A DNA stretch of 64,000 nt from Capra hircus (GCF_001704415.2 NC_030808.1:84414594-84478593); one strand, 5' to 3'. Shown: positions 43,217-55,166, numbered from the stretch's first letter. The notes: generated from the letters alone by a model not told the origin. Translations and numbers: made by a program.

Positions 43217-44298
43217 GAAGTGATAGGACCAGATGCCATGATCTTCGTTTTCTGAATGTTGAGCTTTAAGCCAACTTTTTCACTCTCCTTTTTCACTTTC
43301 ATCAAGAGGCTTTTTAGTTCCTCTTCACTTTCTGCCATAAGGGTGGTGTCATCTGCATATCTGAGATTATTGATATTTCTCCCAGCAATCTTGATTCCAG
43401 CTTGTGTTTCTTCCAGTCCAGTGTTTCTCATGATGTACTCTGCATAGAAGTTAAATAAGCAGGGTGACCATATACAGCCTTGACGTACTTCTTTTCCTAT
43501 TTGGAACCAGTCTGTTGTCCCATGTCCAGTTCTAACTGTTGCTTCCTGGCCTGCATACAGATTTCTCAAGAGGCAGGTCAGGTGGTTTGGTATTCCCATC
43601 TCTTTCAGAATTTTCCACAGTTTATTGTGATCCACACAGTCAAAGGCTTTGGCATAATCAATAAAGCAGAAGTAGATGTTTTTCTGGAACTCTCTTGCTT
43701 TTTCAATGATCCAGCGGATGTTGGCAATTTGATCTCTGGTTCCTCTGCCTTTTCTAAAACCAGCTTGAACATCAGGGAATTCAGGGTTCACGTATTGCTG
43801 AAGCCTGGCTTGGAGAATTTTGAGCATTACTTTACTAGCGTGTGAGATAAGTGCAATTGTGCAGTAGTTTGAGCATTCTTTGGCATTGCCTTTCTTTGGG
43901 ATTGGAATGAAAACGGACCTTTTCCAGTCCTGTGGCCACGGCTGAGTTTTCCAAATCTGCTGGCATATTGAGTGCAGCACTTTCACAGCAACATCTTTTA
44001 GGATTTGAAATAGCTCTACTGGAATTCCATCACCTCCACTAGCTTTGTTCGTAGTGATGCTTTCTAAGGCCCACTTGACTTCACATTCAGGATGTCTGGC
44101 TCTAGATGAGTGATCATGATTATCCGGGTCATGAAGATCCTTTTTGTACAGTTCTTCTGTGTATTCTTGCCATCTCTTCTTAATATCTTCTGCTTCTGTT
44201 AGGTCCATACCATTTCTGTCCTTTATTGAGCCCATCTTTGCATGAAATGTTCCCTTGGTATCTCTAATTTTCTTGAAGAGATCTCTAGTCTTTCCCAT
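43093..44298 (-). pseudogene. BovB reverse transcriptase, 401-codon fragment
   Basis: The antisense frame carries the BovB linker and the full RT core: KASGGDGIPVELFQ at 85-98, QDWKRSVFIPIPKKG at 123-137, AGFRKGRGTRDQ at 179-190, motif A CFIDYAKAFD with the catalytic Asp at 214, EVRQGC at 270-275 (Gly to Glu just before the conserved VRQGC) and YADD at 314-317. All three catalytic aspartates are kept. Residues 62-70 are garbled by two compensating indels. From about residue 361 the frame leaves the family sequence because of an indel near 43200. The endonuclease is absent through 5' truncation. It is not autonomous, but it is the best-preserved sense-coherent RT in the window along with 22917-24131. 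Confidence 0.94.
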
Positions 44299-44393
44299 TC
44301 TGTTCTTTTCCTCTATTTTTTTGCATTGATCGCTGAAGAAGGCGTTCTTATCTCTTCTTGCTATTCTTAAGGTATGGAAATAAAGATATGCTT

Positions 44394-46116
44394 ATGCTAT
44401 GTCCCCACACTGCCTTATCTCCTCACAAATCTTGCTTCTTTGTCCTGTGTGCTTCCCTTTCTTGGACTCAGTTGTCATCTTCAATTTTCAGTCCCTGTAC
44501 ACACTCTCAATCTCTGCCTCTTTCTAGCTTTCAGCCTTACCTGGCCTCTTCTATAATCTCTTTTGCATAAGATATTTCTGGAGGAGTTAACAGTAGGGAT
44601 GCCTCTTACATATCAACCAGCAAATGCCCTGTGCATCTTTACAGATCTACCCATTGCTAACAAGAAGCCAGACATAAGGGTTTTCTCAATTTAACGAATA
44701 ATCTGGTGCCCTTTCCCTAAGAACTATCCTGGAATTTGTTGCAGGGAAATTCATAGGCTGCTTTTAGGAGCTTTGTGATGGATTGCTACCAGGTGACAAC
44801 ATCTTATTTTGGTTTCCTTGAGAGGAAGCAATCATACACTTCAACATACAAGCAGACTTCACTTTCTGATGCCAAGCTGGCAAAAAAGCACAGTCCCTGG
44901 TATTGATCTGTGAAAGGGAAAAGGCATCAGGATTAAAGTTTCTAATTTATTATATCCCTTAAAAATAAATAGTTGATGAATTAATGGTTTTTCCCCCAAA
45001 GTACAAGCAACAGATCGCATGAATACTTGCTTGAGCTGAACTCACCTTGCAGTCACTCAGCTCCCTAGAAGTTAACAAAAAGGTTTTAAGATAGAAGCTG
45101 AACCATTTAGCCTTCATTAATCATTCATACTGTTCAAACACATCATCCAGTAACTGAAGAGGAGTTAATGGTAGCTAAGCTTGAGTCTGTTGTCAAAAGT
45201 AGGTTTAACTTTCTATGAACTCACTGGACACAAAGAATGCTGCCTGCTTACTATTCCAAATGTCACCAGCTAGGAGCAAACGAATGACTACTAATGGTAA
45301 TTAAATACCTCTGAAGCCATTTGTACCACTAACAAAGAGTTACTGTCAGAACTTGAATGAGGTCCATCTGCCCATTTTGAAAGAATGTTAACATTATATA
45401 AGTTATGAAGCAGACAGCAACAACCAAATAAACAGACAAACAAATAAGTTTGGTGATAACACTTCTTTAGGTGAACAGTTGATTTCTTTGGTCTTTCCTT
45501 TGGAAACAAGAGATTGGTGAAAATATTCTGTAGTCTTTACTTGTTTCAATCCCACTTTGGCCCCTGAAGTAATTAGAAGGAAGTTTTTTGTAAAGCCTCT
45601 TCCATCTATATTTTCAAAGCTGTGGCAAAAAATGTTTGGTATTCTGTTTAACTTTTTTTCTTTCTGTCTTGCATACCTCCTGGATTCAATTTCTACTATT
45701 AACTGTTTAATTTCCATGCTCTCATCTCCATAAGTGAAGGGGGAAAAAAACGAATGTGGATTTTTCTGCTGTCTGTCTTCAGCAGAACCCCACAGTTGCT
45801 GTTTCTTGCACAGATGCATTGACAGCCCAGGGCTTTTCTTTGGTAGTCTCATCTAGTTTATTGCCTCTGAGTTCCTACAAGAGGCTGTCTAACCTGCTGG
45901 AAGTCCACTGTGGTTTCCTCTGCATCTTCATCTTGTTCTACTGTGATGAGACAAAATATGAACAGATCGTGAATGAAAGAACCAAAGGATGAAGAATATC
46001 TAAATACTTTTGAAATGCACCTAAAATTCTATCTAGAGCAGCCAGAATAAAAGTGCACAGAGGGTACTGAGAGGAAGCTAATGCACCCATCAAGCCTTTC
46101 AAAAGGCAGTCTCTTA
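44394..46116. other. Single-copy DNA, nothing firmly recognised
   Basis: A 149-codon antisense frame (45403-45852) and frames of 60-78 codons show no known domain. An ACAAACAAATAA-type A-rich patch lies at 45418-45448. 44400-44570 is pyrimidine-rich and could be an old L2 piece, but this is unproven. Confidence 0.35.
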
Positions 46117-46995
46117 TAAAGCTATGTTGCTGGTCAGTCACTAACTTGTGTCCGATTCTTTGCTACCCTATGGACTGCAGGATGCCAGGCCTCCCTTGTC
46201 CTTCACTATCTCCTGAAGTTTGTTCAAATTCATGTTCATTGAGTTGATGATGCTACCAAACCATCTCATCCTCTGTTGTCCCCTTCTTCTCCTGCCCTCA
46301 ACCTTTTCCACCATCAGAGTCTTTTCCAATGAGTTGGCTCTTTTTATCAGGTGGCCAAAGTATTGGAGCTTCAGCTTCAGCATCAGTCCTTCTAATAAAT
46401 ATTCAGGGTTGAATTCCATTAGAGTTGACTGGTTTGATCTCCTTGCTGTTCAAGGGACTCTCAAGAGTCTTCTCCAGCACCACAGTTCAAAAACATCAAT
46501 TCTTGAGTGCTCAGCCTTCTTTACGGTCCAACTCTCACATCTGTACATGACTACTGGAAAAACCATAGCTTTGACTATACAGACCTTTTGTTGGCAAAGT
46601 AATGTCTCTGCTTTTTAATATGCTGTCTAGGTTGTTCATAGCTTTCCTTCCAAGAAGCATGCATCTTTTAATTTGATGGCTGAAGTCACCATTCACGATG
46701 ATTTTGTAGTCCAAGAAAATGAAATCTGTCTTTGCGTCTAATTTTCCCTCTTCTATTTGCCATGAAGTGATGGGACCAGATGCCAAAAGATCTTAGTTTT
46801 TTGAATGTTGAGTTTTAAGTCAGCTTTTTTACTCGCTTCTTTCATCTTCATCAAGAGGTTATTTAGTTCCACTTCACATTCTGCCATTATAATGAAATCA
46901 TCTGAATATCTGAGGCTGTTGATACTTCTCCCAAAATCTTGATTCCAGCTTATGAGTCATCCAGCCCGGCATTTCACATGATGTACTCTGCATAT

Positions 46996-47201
46996 GGGCT
47001 TCCCTGGTAGCTCAGCTCATAAAAAAATAAAAAGTCCACGTACAATGTGGGAGACCTGAGACCTTCCGGTTGGGAAGATGCCCTGGAGAAGGGAACGGCT
47101 ACCCACTCCAGTATTCTGGACTGGAGAATTCCATGGACTGTATAGTCCATGGAGTCTCAAAGAGTTGGACACAACTGAGTGGCTTTCACTCACTCACTCA
47201 C
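46996..47201 (+). mobile_element. Bov-tA SINE nested in BovB
   Basis: Head GGGCTTCCCTGGTAGCTCAG with an A-rich insertion (TAAAAAAATAAAAAG), body TGGAGAAGGGAACGGCTACC, 3' end GACACAACTGAGTGGC, and a CACT-repeat tail. Flanks TCTGCATAT (46987-46995) and TGTGCATGT (47202-47210) are a degraded target duplication. BovB continues on both sides. Confidence 0.92.
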
Positions 47202-47364
47202 TGTGCATGTAAATTAAATAAACAGGGTGATAATATACAGCCTTGTCATACTCCTTTCCCAATTTTGAACCAGTCAGTTGTTCCACGTAAGGTTCTAACT
47301 GTTGCTTCTTGCCCCATACAGGTTTCTCAGGAGACAGGTGAGGTGGTCTGGTATTCCCATCTCT

Positions 47365-47874
47365 TTAATAATTTTCCAATTTGTTGTGATCCGCACAGTC
47401 AAAGGCTTTACCGTAGTCAATGAAGAAGAAGTAGATATTTTTCTGGAATTCCCTTGCTTTCTCTATGATCCAGTGAATGTTGGCAATTTGATCTCTGGTT
47501 CTTCTGCCTTTTCTAAACCCAGTTTGTACATCTGGAAGTTCTCGGTTCACATACTGCTGAAGCCTAGCTTGAAGGATTTTGAGCATAATCTTGCTAGCGT
47601 GTGAAACGAGCTTCACTATCTGATAGTTTGAACATCCTTTGGCACTGTCCTTCTTTGGGATTGGAATGCAAACTGATCTTTTCCAGTCCTGTGGCCACTG
47701 CTGTTTTCCAAATTCGCTGGCATATTGAATGCAGCACTTTAACAGCATCATCTTCAGGATTTGAAATAGCTCAGGTGGAATTCCATCACCTCCACTAGCT
47801 TCATTTTTAGTAATGCTTTCCAAGGCCCAGGTGACTTCACACTCCAGGGTGTCTGACTCTAAGTTAATGACCAC
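47365..47874 (-). pseudogene. BovB reverse transcriptase N-terminal fragment, 169 codons
   Basis: The antisense frame covers the finger region of the RT: LECEVTWALESITKNEASGG, QDWKRSVCIPIPKK, RELPDVQTGFRKGRRTRDQ, and motif A FFIDYGKAFDCADHNKL, where Ala to Gly has occurred between the conserved Asp and Lys. It then runs out of frame. Motif C (YADD) lies further along in a different, broken frame: near 46900 the block reads as a decayed SEYSD-like sequence. This copy is clearly dead. Confidence 0.9.
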
Positions 47875-49982
47875 ACCAAATCATTAAGACCTTTTTTGAA
47901 TAGTTTTTCTCTGTATTCTTGCCACCTTTTCTTAATCTCTTCTGCCTCGGTTAGGTCCTTACCACTTCTGTCCTTTATCATGCCCATTCCTACGTGGAAT
48001 GTTCTTTTGATAACGCTAATTTTCTAGAAGAGGTCTCTACTCTTTCCCATTCTATTGTTTTCCTTACTTTGCATTGCTCATTGAAGAAGGCCTTCTTATC
48101 TCTCCTTGCCATTCTCTGGAACTCCGCATTCATTTAGGTATATCTTCCCCTTTCTGCATTGCTTTTTTCTTCTTTTATTTTCTCAACTATTTGTAAAGCC
48201 TCCTCAGACAACCACTTTACCTTCTTGCATTGTTTTTCTTTGGGATGGTTTTGGTCAATACCTCCTGTACAATGTTATGAACCTCTGTCCATAGTTCTTC
48301 AGGGACTCTGTCTGCAAGAACCGATCCCTTGAATCTACTTGTCACCTTCACTTTTAGGTCATACCTAAATGGCCTAGCGGTTTTCCCTACTTTCTTCAAT
48401 TTAAGCCTGAATTTTACTACAAGGATCCCATAATCACAGTCAATAGCAGGTCTTCTTTTTACTGACTGCATAGAGTTTCTCCATTTTCAGCTGCAAAGAA
48501 TGTAACCAATCTGATTTCAGTATTGACCATTTGGTGGTGTCCACATGTAGAGTCATCTTTTGTGTTGCTGGAAAAGGCTGTTTGCTATGACCAATGTGTT
48601 TCCTTGACATTGTTAGCCTCTCTTAACTCTTAACTCCTTTATTTTGTACTTCAAAGCCAAACTTGCTTGTTACTCCTACTTTTGCTTTCCAGTCCCCTAT
48701 GATGAAAAGGGTATCTTTTTTGGTGTTAGTTCTAGAAGATCTTGTAGGTCTTTATAGAACTGGTCAACTTCAGTTTCTTCAGCATCAGTGGTTGGGGCAT
48801 AGACTTGGATTGCTGTTATATTGAATGCTTTGCCTTGGAAATGAACCAAGATCATTCTGTCATTTTTGAGACCGTATCCAAGTACTGCATTTCAGACATT
48901 TTTTATTGACTATGAGGGCTGCTCCATTTCTTCTAAGGGATTCTTGCGCACAGTAGTAGACATAATGGCCATCTGAATTAAATTTGCCCATCCCAGTCCA
49001 TTTTAGTTCACTGATTCCAAAAGATGTTGATGTTCACTCTTGCTATACCCTGCTTGACCATGTCCTATTTGCCTTGATTCATCAACCTAACATTCCAGGT
49101 TCCTATGCAATATTGTCCTTTATAGCATTGGACTTCACTTTCACCACTAAACACATCCACAGCTGAACATCATTCCCACTTTGGCCCAGCTGTTTCATTC
49201 TTTCTGGAGTTATTGGTGATTGCCCTTTGCTCTTCCCCAGTAGCATATTGGACACCTTCCTACCTGGGGGCCTTATCTTCTGGTGTCATATCTTTTTGCC
49301 TTTTCATACTGCTCATGGGGTTCTCACGGCAAGCATACTGGAGTAGTTGGCCATTCCCTCCTCCAGTGGACCATGTTTTGTTAGAGCTCTCTACTGCGAC
49401 CTGTCCACCTTGGATGGCCCTGTGTGGCATGGCTCATAGCTTTACTGAGTTATGCAAGCCTCTTTGTCACGACAAGGCTGTGATTCATGACGGGATGTAA
49501 AGAAATGGACTTCTTTAAATCAGCCTAAGGGTCTTTAATAGCCCTTTTTTGCCAGGAGGTAAAAGTACTTGTATATCTGGTGGTTCAGTTCTAGTAGGAA
49601 GAGAAAGTGGCAGGCAAAGAAGAGGACTAGTAAGGGACTTAGTAGCAATTGTGTAGTGAGGGTAAATGAGAGGCAGGAACTTAAGACATTTATCTCTGTC
49701 TTACATAATGCTTAAAGCAGTGCTGGGGAAGGAATACGAAAACAACATCATGGAGACACGGAGATCAAAGCTAAGGAAAAGAAAGGTGTATAAAATCTAA
49801 AATGGCAGACTGTATAAATTAGGTTTTTATGTTTCAAATAACAGAAAACTTAAACTGTTTAAAACAGTGGGAGAATTTATTGACTTAATAGATCAGGAAA
49901 GACTGGAGGTAGGGCAGGCTTCCAGACTTATCTAGCTCAGAAATGCCTTGAAGATGACATGAGATAATGTTGAGATAAAAAC

Positions 49983-50798
49983 TCAGTTCAGGTCAGTCAC
50001 TCAGTCGTGTCTGAGTCTTTGCGACCCCATGGACTGAAGCACATCTGGCTTCCCTGCCCTTTGCCATCCCTTGGAGCTTGCTCAAACTCATGTCCATTGA
50101 GTCAGTGATGCCATCCAACCACTTCATTTGTCATCCCCTTCTCCCACCTCAGTCTTTCCCAGCATCAGGGTCATTTCTAATGAGTCAGCTCTTCACATCA
50201 GGTGGCCAAAGTTGGAGTTTCAGCTTTAGCATCAGCCTTCCAGTGAATATTCAGGACTGATTTCCTTTAGGATGGACTGGTTGGATCTCCTTGCTGTCCA
50301 AGGGACTTTCAAGAGTCTTCTCCAACACCACAGTTCAAAAGCATCTATTTTTCAGCACTCAACTTTCTTTATGGTCCAACTCTCACATCCATACGACTAC
50401 TGGAAAAACCATAGCTTTGACTAGAAGGACCTTTGTTGGCAAAGTAATGTCTCTGCTTTTTAACATGCTGTCTATATTTGTCATAGCTTTTCTTCCAAGT
50501 AGCAAGTGTCTTTTAATTTCATGGCTGCAGTCACCATCTGCAGTGATTTTGGAGCCCAAGAAAATAAAGTCTGTCACTGTTCCCTCTGTTTCCTCATCTA
50601 TTTCCCATGAAGTGATGGGAACAGATGCCATGATCTTAGTTTTTTGGATGTTGAGTTTTAAGTCAGCTTTTTCACTCTCCTCTTTCACTTTCATCAAGAG
50701 GCTTTTTAGCTCCTCTTCACTTTCTGTCATAAAGATGGTGTCATCTGTGTATATTGACATTTCTCCCTGCAATCTTAATTCCAGCTTGTGCTTCATTA
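49983..50798 (-). mobile_element. 5'-truncated BovB LINE, antisense
   Basis: Runs from the 3' end (CAGTTCAGGTCAGTCACTC) to just past the YADD region, ending at CTTGTGCTTCATT. A candidate target duplication is GATAAAAACTCA (49974) against GATAAAACACTCA (50817), with about 18 unmatched bases at the 5' end. It lies less than 500 bases from the near-full-length copy in the same orientation. Confidence 0.92.
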
Positions 50799-50826
50799 GG
50801 TGAGTAATTAGTATATGATAAAACAC
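50383..50826 (-). pseudogene. BovB RT/C-terminal fragment, 147 codons
   Basis: The antisense frame enters BovB at LRLQGEMSIYTDDT, where the YADD motif reads Y-T-D-D, followed by EEELKSLLMKVKEESEK, LKLNIQKTKIMAS and SHEIKRHLLLGRKAM. Changing the second motif C residue need not abolish catalysis by itself, since the two aspartates remain, but motif A and the endonuclease are absent. The ATG at 50826 lies in flanking DNA. It is out of frame after VVVWM. Confidence 0.9.
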
Positions 50827-50829
50827 TCA

Positions 50830-51769
50830 ACAGTTCTGGACTATCATCGTCATCTTCAGAACATCCTCTTGATCATAGAAGCATTTTATGCTTTTCTATT
50901 TCTATTCAGCAGAAGCTGTATGGATAAAATAGGTCTTGGCTGTGGTCTCCTTGTCACTCAGGCTCCATTCCAGAATTCTCCAGTGAGGTGCATTTGGATT
51001 TCTTTTGCTTGTTTACTTGAACTATGAACTGCACTGGATAACCACTTTTTCTATGTATGTTAGACTGCTTTTAAATATAAGAACATTTTGAGAACCACCC
51101 AGCTCTTTCTTCTAGTGTTAAACAACAAAGCAAAGGATATAATGATATTGTGGCTTTTAAAAAATGGCATTGCAGTAAGTGGGCACAGCTAATGAGGTGA
51201 ATTTATTGGCATTATCTTAGGCAAAGTTGCCTGCTAGTGCAGGGTAACAGTTTGTATCTCCAAGCCCAGCTGTAAGTGATATTAAGTCCCTATAGAGATT
51301 TTAAGAAATATTATAAGGCCTATCAGAACACAGCAAGTAAAACTCTGTGATCAATTAGTGATGCCTGCCAAGGGGACTGGCGTTAGAAAGGGTTGATGTA
51401 CATTTATGTATTTATCAACCTCTTTTTAAAACACAAGTTGATTACAGAAACAAGCAGGTTTCTTATTGGGGGCTGCTATTGCTAGTTACAGCCATCTTCA
51501 GTAGATTAAAGTTTATCTGTGTGAGGTCTAAAATCACCACATGCCTATTTTATTTAGACTTTAATCCCATGATCATTGGCTTCACCATTGTTAAATGACT
51601 CTAAGATGTAAAATCCTGCACTATTTGAAGGCAGGAAGCAGGGTCGATGTTTTACATTTCACAGTCCATTAGTTAGATCAGTGACAATTTTTGAGATACG
51701 CAATTTATGCTATTACTTAGCTCCCAAATTAGTGAGAGGGAAGAAATAAAGTCATAAAAATCTTTCTTA
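50830..51769. other. AT-rich single-copy DNA, nothing recognised
   Basis: No coding frame beyond 70 codons. No repeat is assigned. Confidence 0.45.
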
Positions 51770-52200
51770 AGTACTATTACATTGTGTCATTCCCTGCTCA
51801 GGAGGCCACAGTGACTCCCTATTGCTAATAAGCATATCTTTTTAACTTTTAAGATATTCTATAAGCCAACTCCACACCCTATGTTTCTAGACTAATTTTT
51901 TACAACTCACCAACAGTGATAGCCCACTCCAGAGCATCCCAAAGCTGCACAGTACCCAGCTTATTTTTCTTGATTATAGTCCTATGTTTGTTGGTTTGAT
52001 CTTCTCAACAAGATTATTTGCTTTTAAAAAATAGAGTTACATCTTACATGTCTTATGAACTTCTCAATGCATTGATTGCAATGAAAGCAGATACTAATTT
52101 ATATGACTCCTGAGGATAGGGGCCTTCTTAAAAGTTACTGGGTTCAATAAATATTTGTTGATCTTGTTTCTTGATTGCAGTGTTTCAATAAATGTTTGAT
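51770..52200 (+). mobile_element. Ancient L2 LINE 3' region
   Basis: L2-like blocks: ACATTGTGTCATTCCCTGCT, CACAGTGACTCCCTATTGC, AAGATATTCTATAAGCCAAC, then the tail GGTTCAATAAATATTTGTTG. The middle is strongly decayed. Confidence 0.6.
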
Positions 52201-53279
52201 TGATTTCCTGATTAAAAAGAGAGACCAAAGTGATGTATTCCTTCTATTCTTTTGTTACAAATTCATTGTAGCAGATATTCTGTCTGTATAAAGGAAATAA
52301 TAAGATATTGTTTACAACATGGAGTGATTGACTTCGGAAAAAAATACATCATTCTAATTGCCTCAGGCAGCTTTTTGGGAGAAACCTGAGTATCTGGTTA
52401 ATTTCTGAAGAGTGATTTATAGTATATTATACATGGCTAATGAGAACAGGGCAACTCTGGACAGATATCTCTAGGTATATCTTATAGCTATAAATTATGC
52501 TTAATAATTACAAGTTAATAATTCCAAAGTCTCCTATGTTAAAACGTTTGATTCATAGACACTCTTACCCCAATCTTGAAAAACTGTATTACCTCAATAT
52601 GTTATAAAACCGTAAAAGCAATTATTTAAATAATAGGATTCTTTTGTAATTTTTGGCCTATGTATTAAAATTGTATTAGAGTCATTTACAAACCCCAAAT
52701 TTATTTATTTTCTTTTGTTCCAACTAAAATCATGAATGATTTAAAGGGAAAAGATTGAGAAAGGATGGACATTTATGAAGCCAAAGTGATACTGGTTTTG
52801 TCAGTAAAGCATGTTTATGCAGAAGTTGTTAAACATAAAAGACAACTTTGTTTAGCAAAACATAGGCAGGTGTAGAAATATAATGTTATAATATTATTGA
52901 TGATTGTGGGGAAAATTTACTCTTAGTCCTGTATTTAAATCACAGAAGTATGGTAAAACGATTTGAACTCTGGGATGTGAAACTGTGTGACATTCCCTTC
53001 CTCTCTTTCTTTCTCTCTGTCACCTCCTGCCCCGCTGCTATCTCCCCATTACTCCCGAATTCATCTGACTATATTAGATCTAACTTCTTACTGAAAGCAA
53101 GATGCTTTACAAGAGAATTCCAGTATGGAATTAAATCCTGGCGTACAAGTGCACTCACAACGGTTTGTTTTGGGCCCCTCTCCAGTAGGCTAATATCTGA
53201 ATATTAGAATGAGGTTGTATATCAATATTCCTAAGTAGGAGGAATACCGTGGCTCTTGTCTTATTCAACTACATGGCAC
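52201..53279. other. AT-rich single-copy DNA, nothing recognised
   Basis: An 85-codon frame (52950-53207) has no motif. No repeat is assigned. Confidence 0.45.
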
Positions 53280-53670
53280 CACTCAGTGCGCAGTCTCTCA
53301 TTTTGTGCCTTTGCACATATCATGCTTTATTGCTAGAAAAACTCTTCCCTGCCGGTCTCACCTCGATAATGTCTATTTATCCATTAGGTCCTGATTAGCC
53401 TCCATACACCCCAGCACCCTCCACACACTCCTGCGTCTCACTAGGTCAGGGACCCTTTCTGTCTCAGTGTGCTCACAGCACTCTGAACTTGGCCTCTTTC
53501 ACAGCAGGTGAAATCTATTTCGTCACTTGTCACCTTACTTGATTTTCTTCACACTTGCTCCTTGAGGACAGGGAGATGTTTTAATCTACATAAAATGCCA
53601 GCACCTAGTCCAGTGCCTGGCACTGAATGGAAACTCTCTGTGTATTGGTTTAATGAGTAGATGGTTGATA
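53280..53670 (+). mobile_element. Ancient L2 LINE 3' end
   Basis: GTGCCTTTGCACATATCATG, AACTCTTCCCTGCCGGTC, ACTTGCTCCTTGAGGACAGG, and AGTCCAGTGCCTGGCACTGA in the right order give a clear L2 3' region. Confidence 0.8.
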
Positions 53671-53734
53671 AAATTTTATTCAAAAATTCTTCACAGTTAT
53701 TGAATAAATACAAGCAGTTTTATCATTAGATTAT

Positions 53735-53850
53735 TAACTCTTCAAGGGTGAAAACTGTATCTGGCTTATTTATGAATAATCCTCGGTGCCGACCTCAGTC
53801 TTTTGCACACTGATGTGTTGAAAGAAATGATTGCTGCAGGGACTGAATTG
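53735..53850 (+). mobile_element. Second L2-like 3' tail
   Basis: TTAACTCTTCAAGGGTGAAA, ACTGTATCTGGCTTATTTAT, and CTCAGTCTTTTGCACACTGA resemble the L2 terminal segment. It could be part of a duplicated or separate L2. Confidence 0.45.
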
Positions 53851-53984
53851 TTACTTTCAGATATAACCAATAGCTATAATAAGGTCCTTGATATTTCCTA
53901 GTTAGTAAAAATTGGGGCAGGAGGAAGTTGGTTTCTCAACAGAGAATACTAGTTTGTAATTTTTATAGAAATTGTTGGTTGATG

Positions 53985-54140
53985 CTTCTAGAGCAAGGTT
54001 TCCAAAATTTATCTGATAGTAAGAATCATCCGAGGGCCATTCAGAAAAATATAGCTCCCTTGTTCCCATTGCAGACCTACTACGTTAAAATCTCCAGAAT
54101 TGGTATTTGCCTATGACTCCAGAGGTTTGGGATACTATGG
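53985..54140 (+). mobile_element. MER5A-like hAT DNA-transposon relic
   Basis: GCAAGGTTTCCAAAATTTAT, AGAATCATCCGAGGGCCATT, TTGCAGACCTACTACGTTAA, and CTCCAGAATTGGTATTTGC follow the MER5A order. The terminal inverted repeats are decayed. Confidence 0.65.
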
Positions 54141-55155
54141 TCTTAAAATCAGTTTTATCTGAGTGCTCTGATAGACACATTTTATATTCAAAATGATAAT
54201 CTTGTTTTACCCTTTATACAAGGTGCCTTCTAGCTTAGTGCATCTGAATGATTCCAAATACTAAAAAAATTCCAATTAGTAGAAGTCCATAATAATCAGG
54301 ATTCCTTTGTGAACCAGGTTTTCTGACTTGATTAGCCTTGGGCCTGTTCGAGTTAAACACAATTTCAAAAAGAGACAGTGAAATTTTAAAGGCATCTCAT
54401 CAAGGGAAAAATTGAGAATGACTTCTTTTTCAGGGATTTGGCTGTTCCAACAAACTGATGGTTCTCTACAGGAGAGCCTTTAACCTTCTCCCTTGTACAC
54501 CAAACCTGTTTCTAGCAGCTCCCTGCCACCTGTGTAAAGCAAGTTACCAGGAACAAAAGACATTAGCCTTTCGGTGCTTAGGAGGGAGGTAGCCTGCAGA
54601 AACACACAGGAGACACAGAACAAACAAGGAAGAGCTAACTGACTAATGAACAGGATAGGAAACCTAACCAGAAAAATAAACAGGCAGAGAAAGCAACTGG
54701 TGATCAAACAAAGGAGCAGAGTGACTCTGCCGAACCTAGAAGTCTGGTGCTCACCTGGGGCCCACCTGCTGAACAGCTGAAGGAAAGTGGTTGGGCTGAA
54801 GCCTTTGTGGGTACCAGCTTCTTCTCCTCCCCACCCTGAAACAGCTAGGGTGGGAGAGCAACCAGGAGAGCTGTGTCTGTGACCCCGTTTTCTCTTTCCC
54901 TGTTGGAAGATCAATGAATACTTTATTATGAAGGGCCCATTAGAAAAGGCAATGGTTACAGCAAACAAGTAGCAGGAAGGGTGGACTGAAACTTATCAAG
55001 CCTATAATGTTCACTGGATTAAAAGAAAGTTTCTGCTCCTGCTGTGTAACTAGGTTCAGCTATAGCCACATTACAGGTAAGGATGACAGTAAGAGTGCTT
55101 ATCAATAAATATTTGTAATTTGTTTGCAATACAAAAATCCTTTCTTTGGGAGGCT
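54141..55155. other. Unclassified DNA with a 162-codon antisense frame (54480-54968)
   Basis: This is the longest open frame outside a recognised repeat. The middle of the translation (about residues 83-125) is a hydrophobic, Leu/Phe/Cys-rich run that could form one or two membrane segments, but no family is recognised and no Kozak or splice context stands out. The hydrophobic run comes from an A/G-rich stretch read antisense, which favours a chance frame. I regard it as probably non-coding. Confidence 0.3.
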
Positions 55156-55166
55156 TCAATGTAAGT

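Larger units (their letters stand above)
42587..44380 (-). mobile_element. 5'-truncated BovB LINE (1.8 kb), antisense
   Basis: Runs from the natural 3' end (TTCAGTTCAGTCGCTCAG) through the C-terminal domain, RT and part of the linker, with BovB identity ending near 44368. Flanking TAAAGATCTGCTT (42574-42586) and TAAAGATATGCTT (44381-44393) make a 13-base target duplication with one mismatch. About 12 unmatched bases at the 5' end (44369-44380) are likely filler. A young-looking copy. Confidence 0.95.
46127..49497 (-). mobile_element. Second near-full-length BovB LINE with nested Bov-tA
   Basis: About 3.37 kb antisense, or about 3.16 kb without the SINE. The 3' end is near 46127. The C-terminal domain, RT (to about 47880), linker, endonuclease (48400-49130) and a 5' UTR ending near 49497 follow in order. 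The 5' UTR matches the start of the 21178 copy (for example GGCATGGCTCATAGC complement). Possible target duplication TAAAGCTATG (46117-46126) / TAAAGAAATG (49498-49507), 8 of 10. It is more diverged than the 21 kb copy, with many stops. The endonuclease C-terminal motif has decayed (CDYGI where GSDHE is expected, near 48425), but the ISELKW block with its Glu codon survives near 49001-49020 in a shifted frame. Confidence 0.93.
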
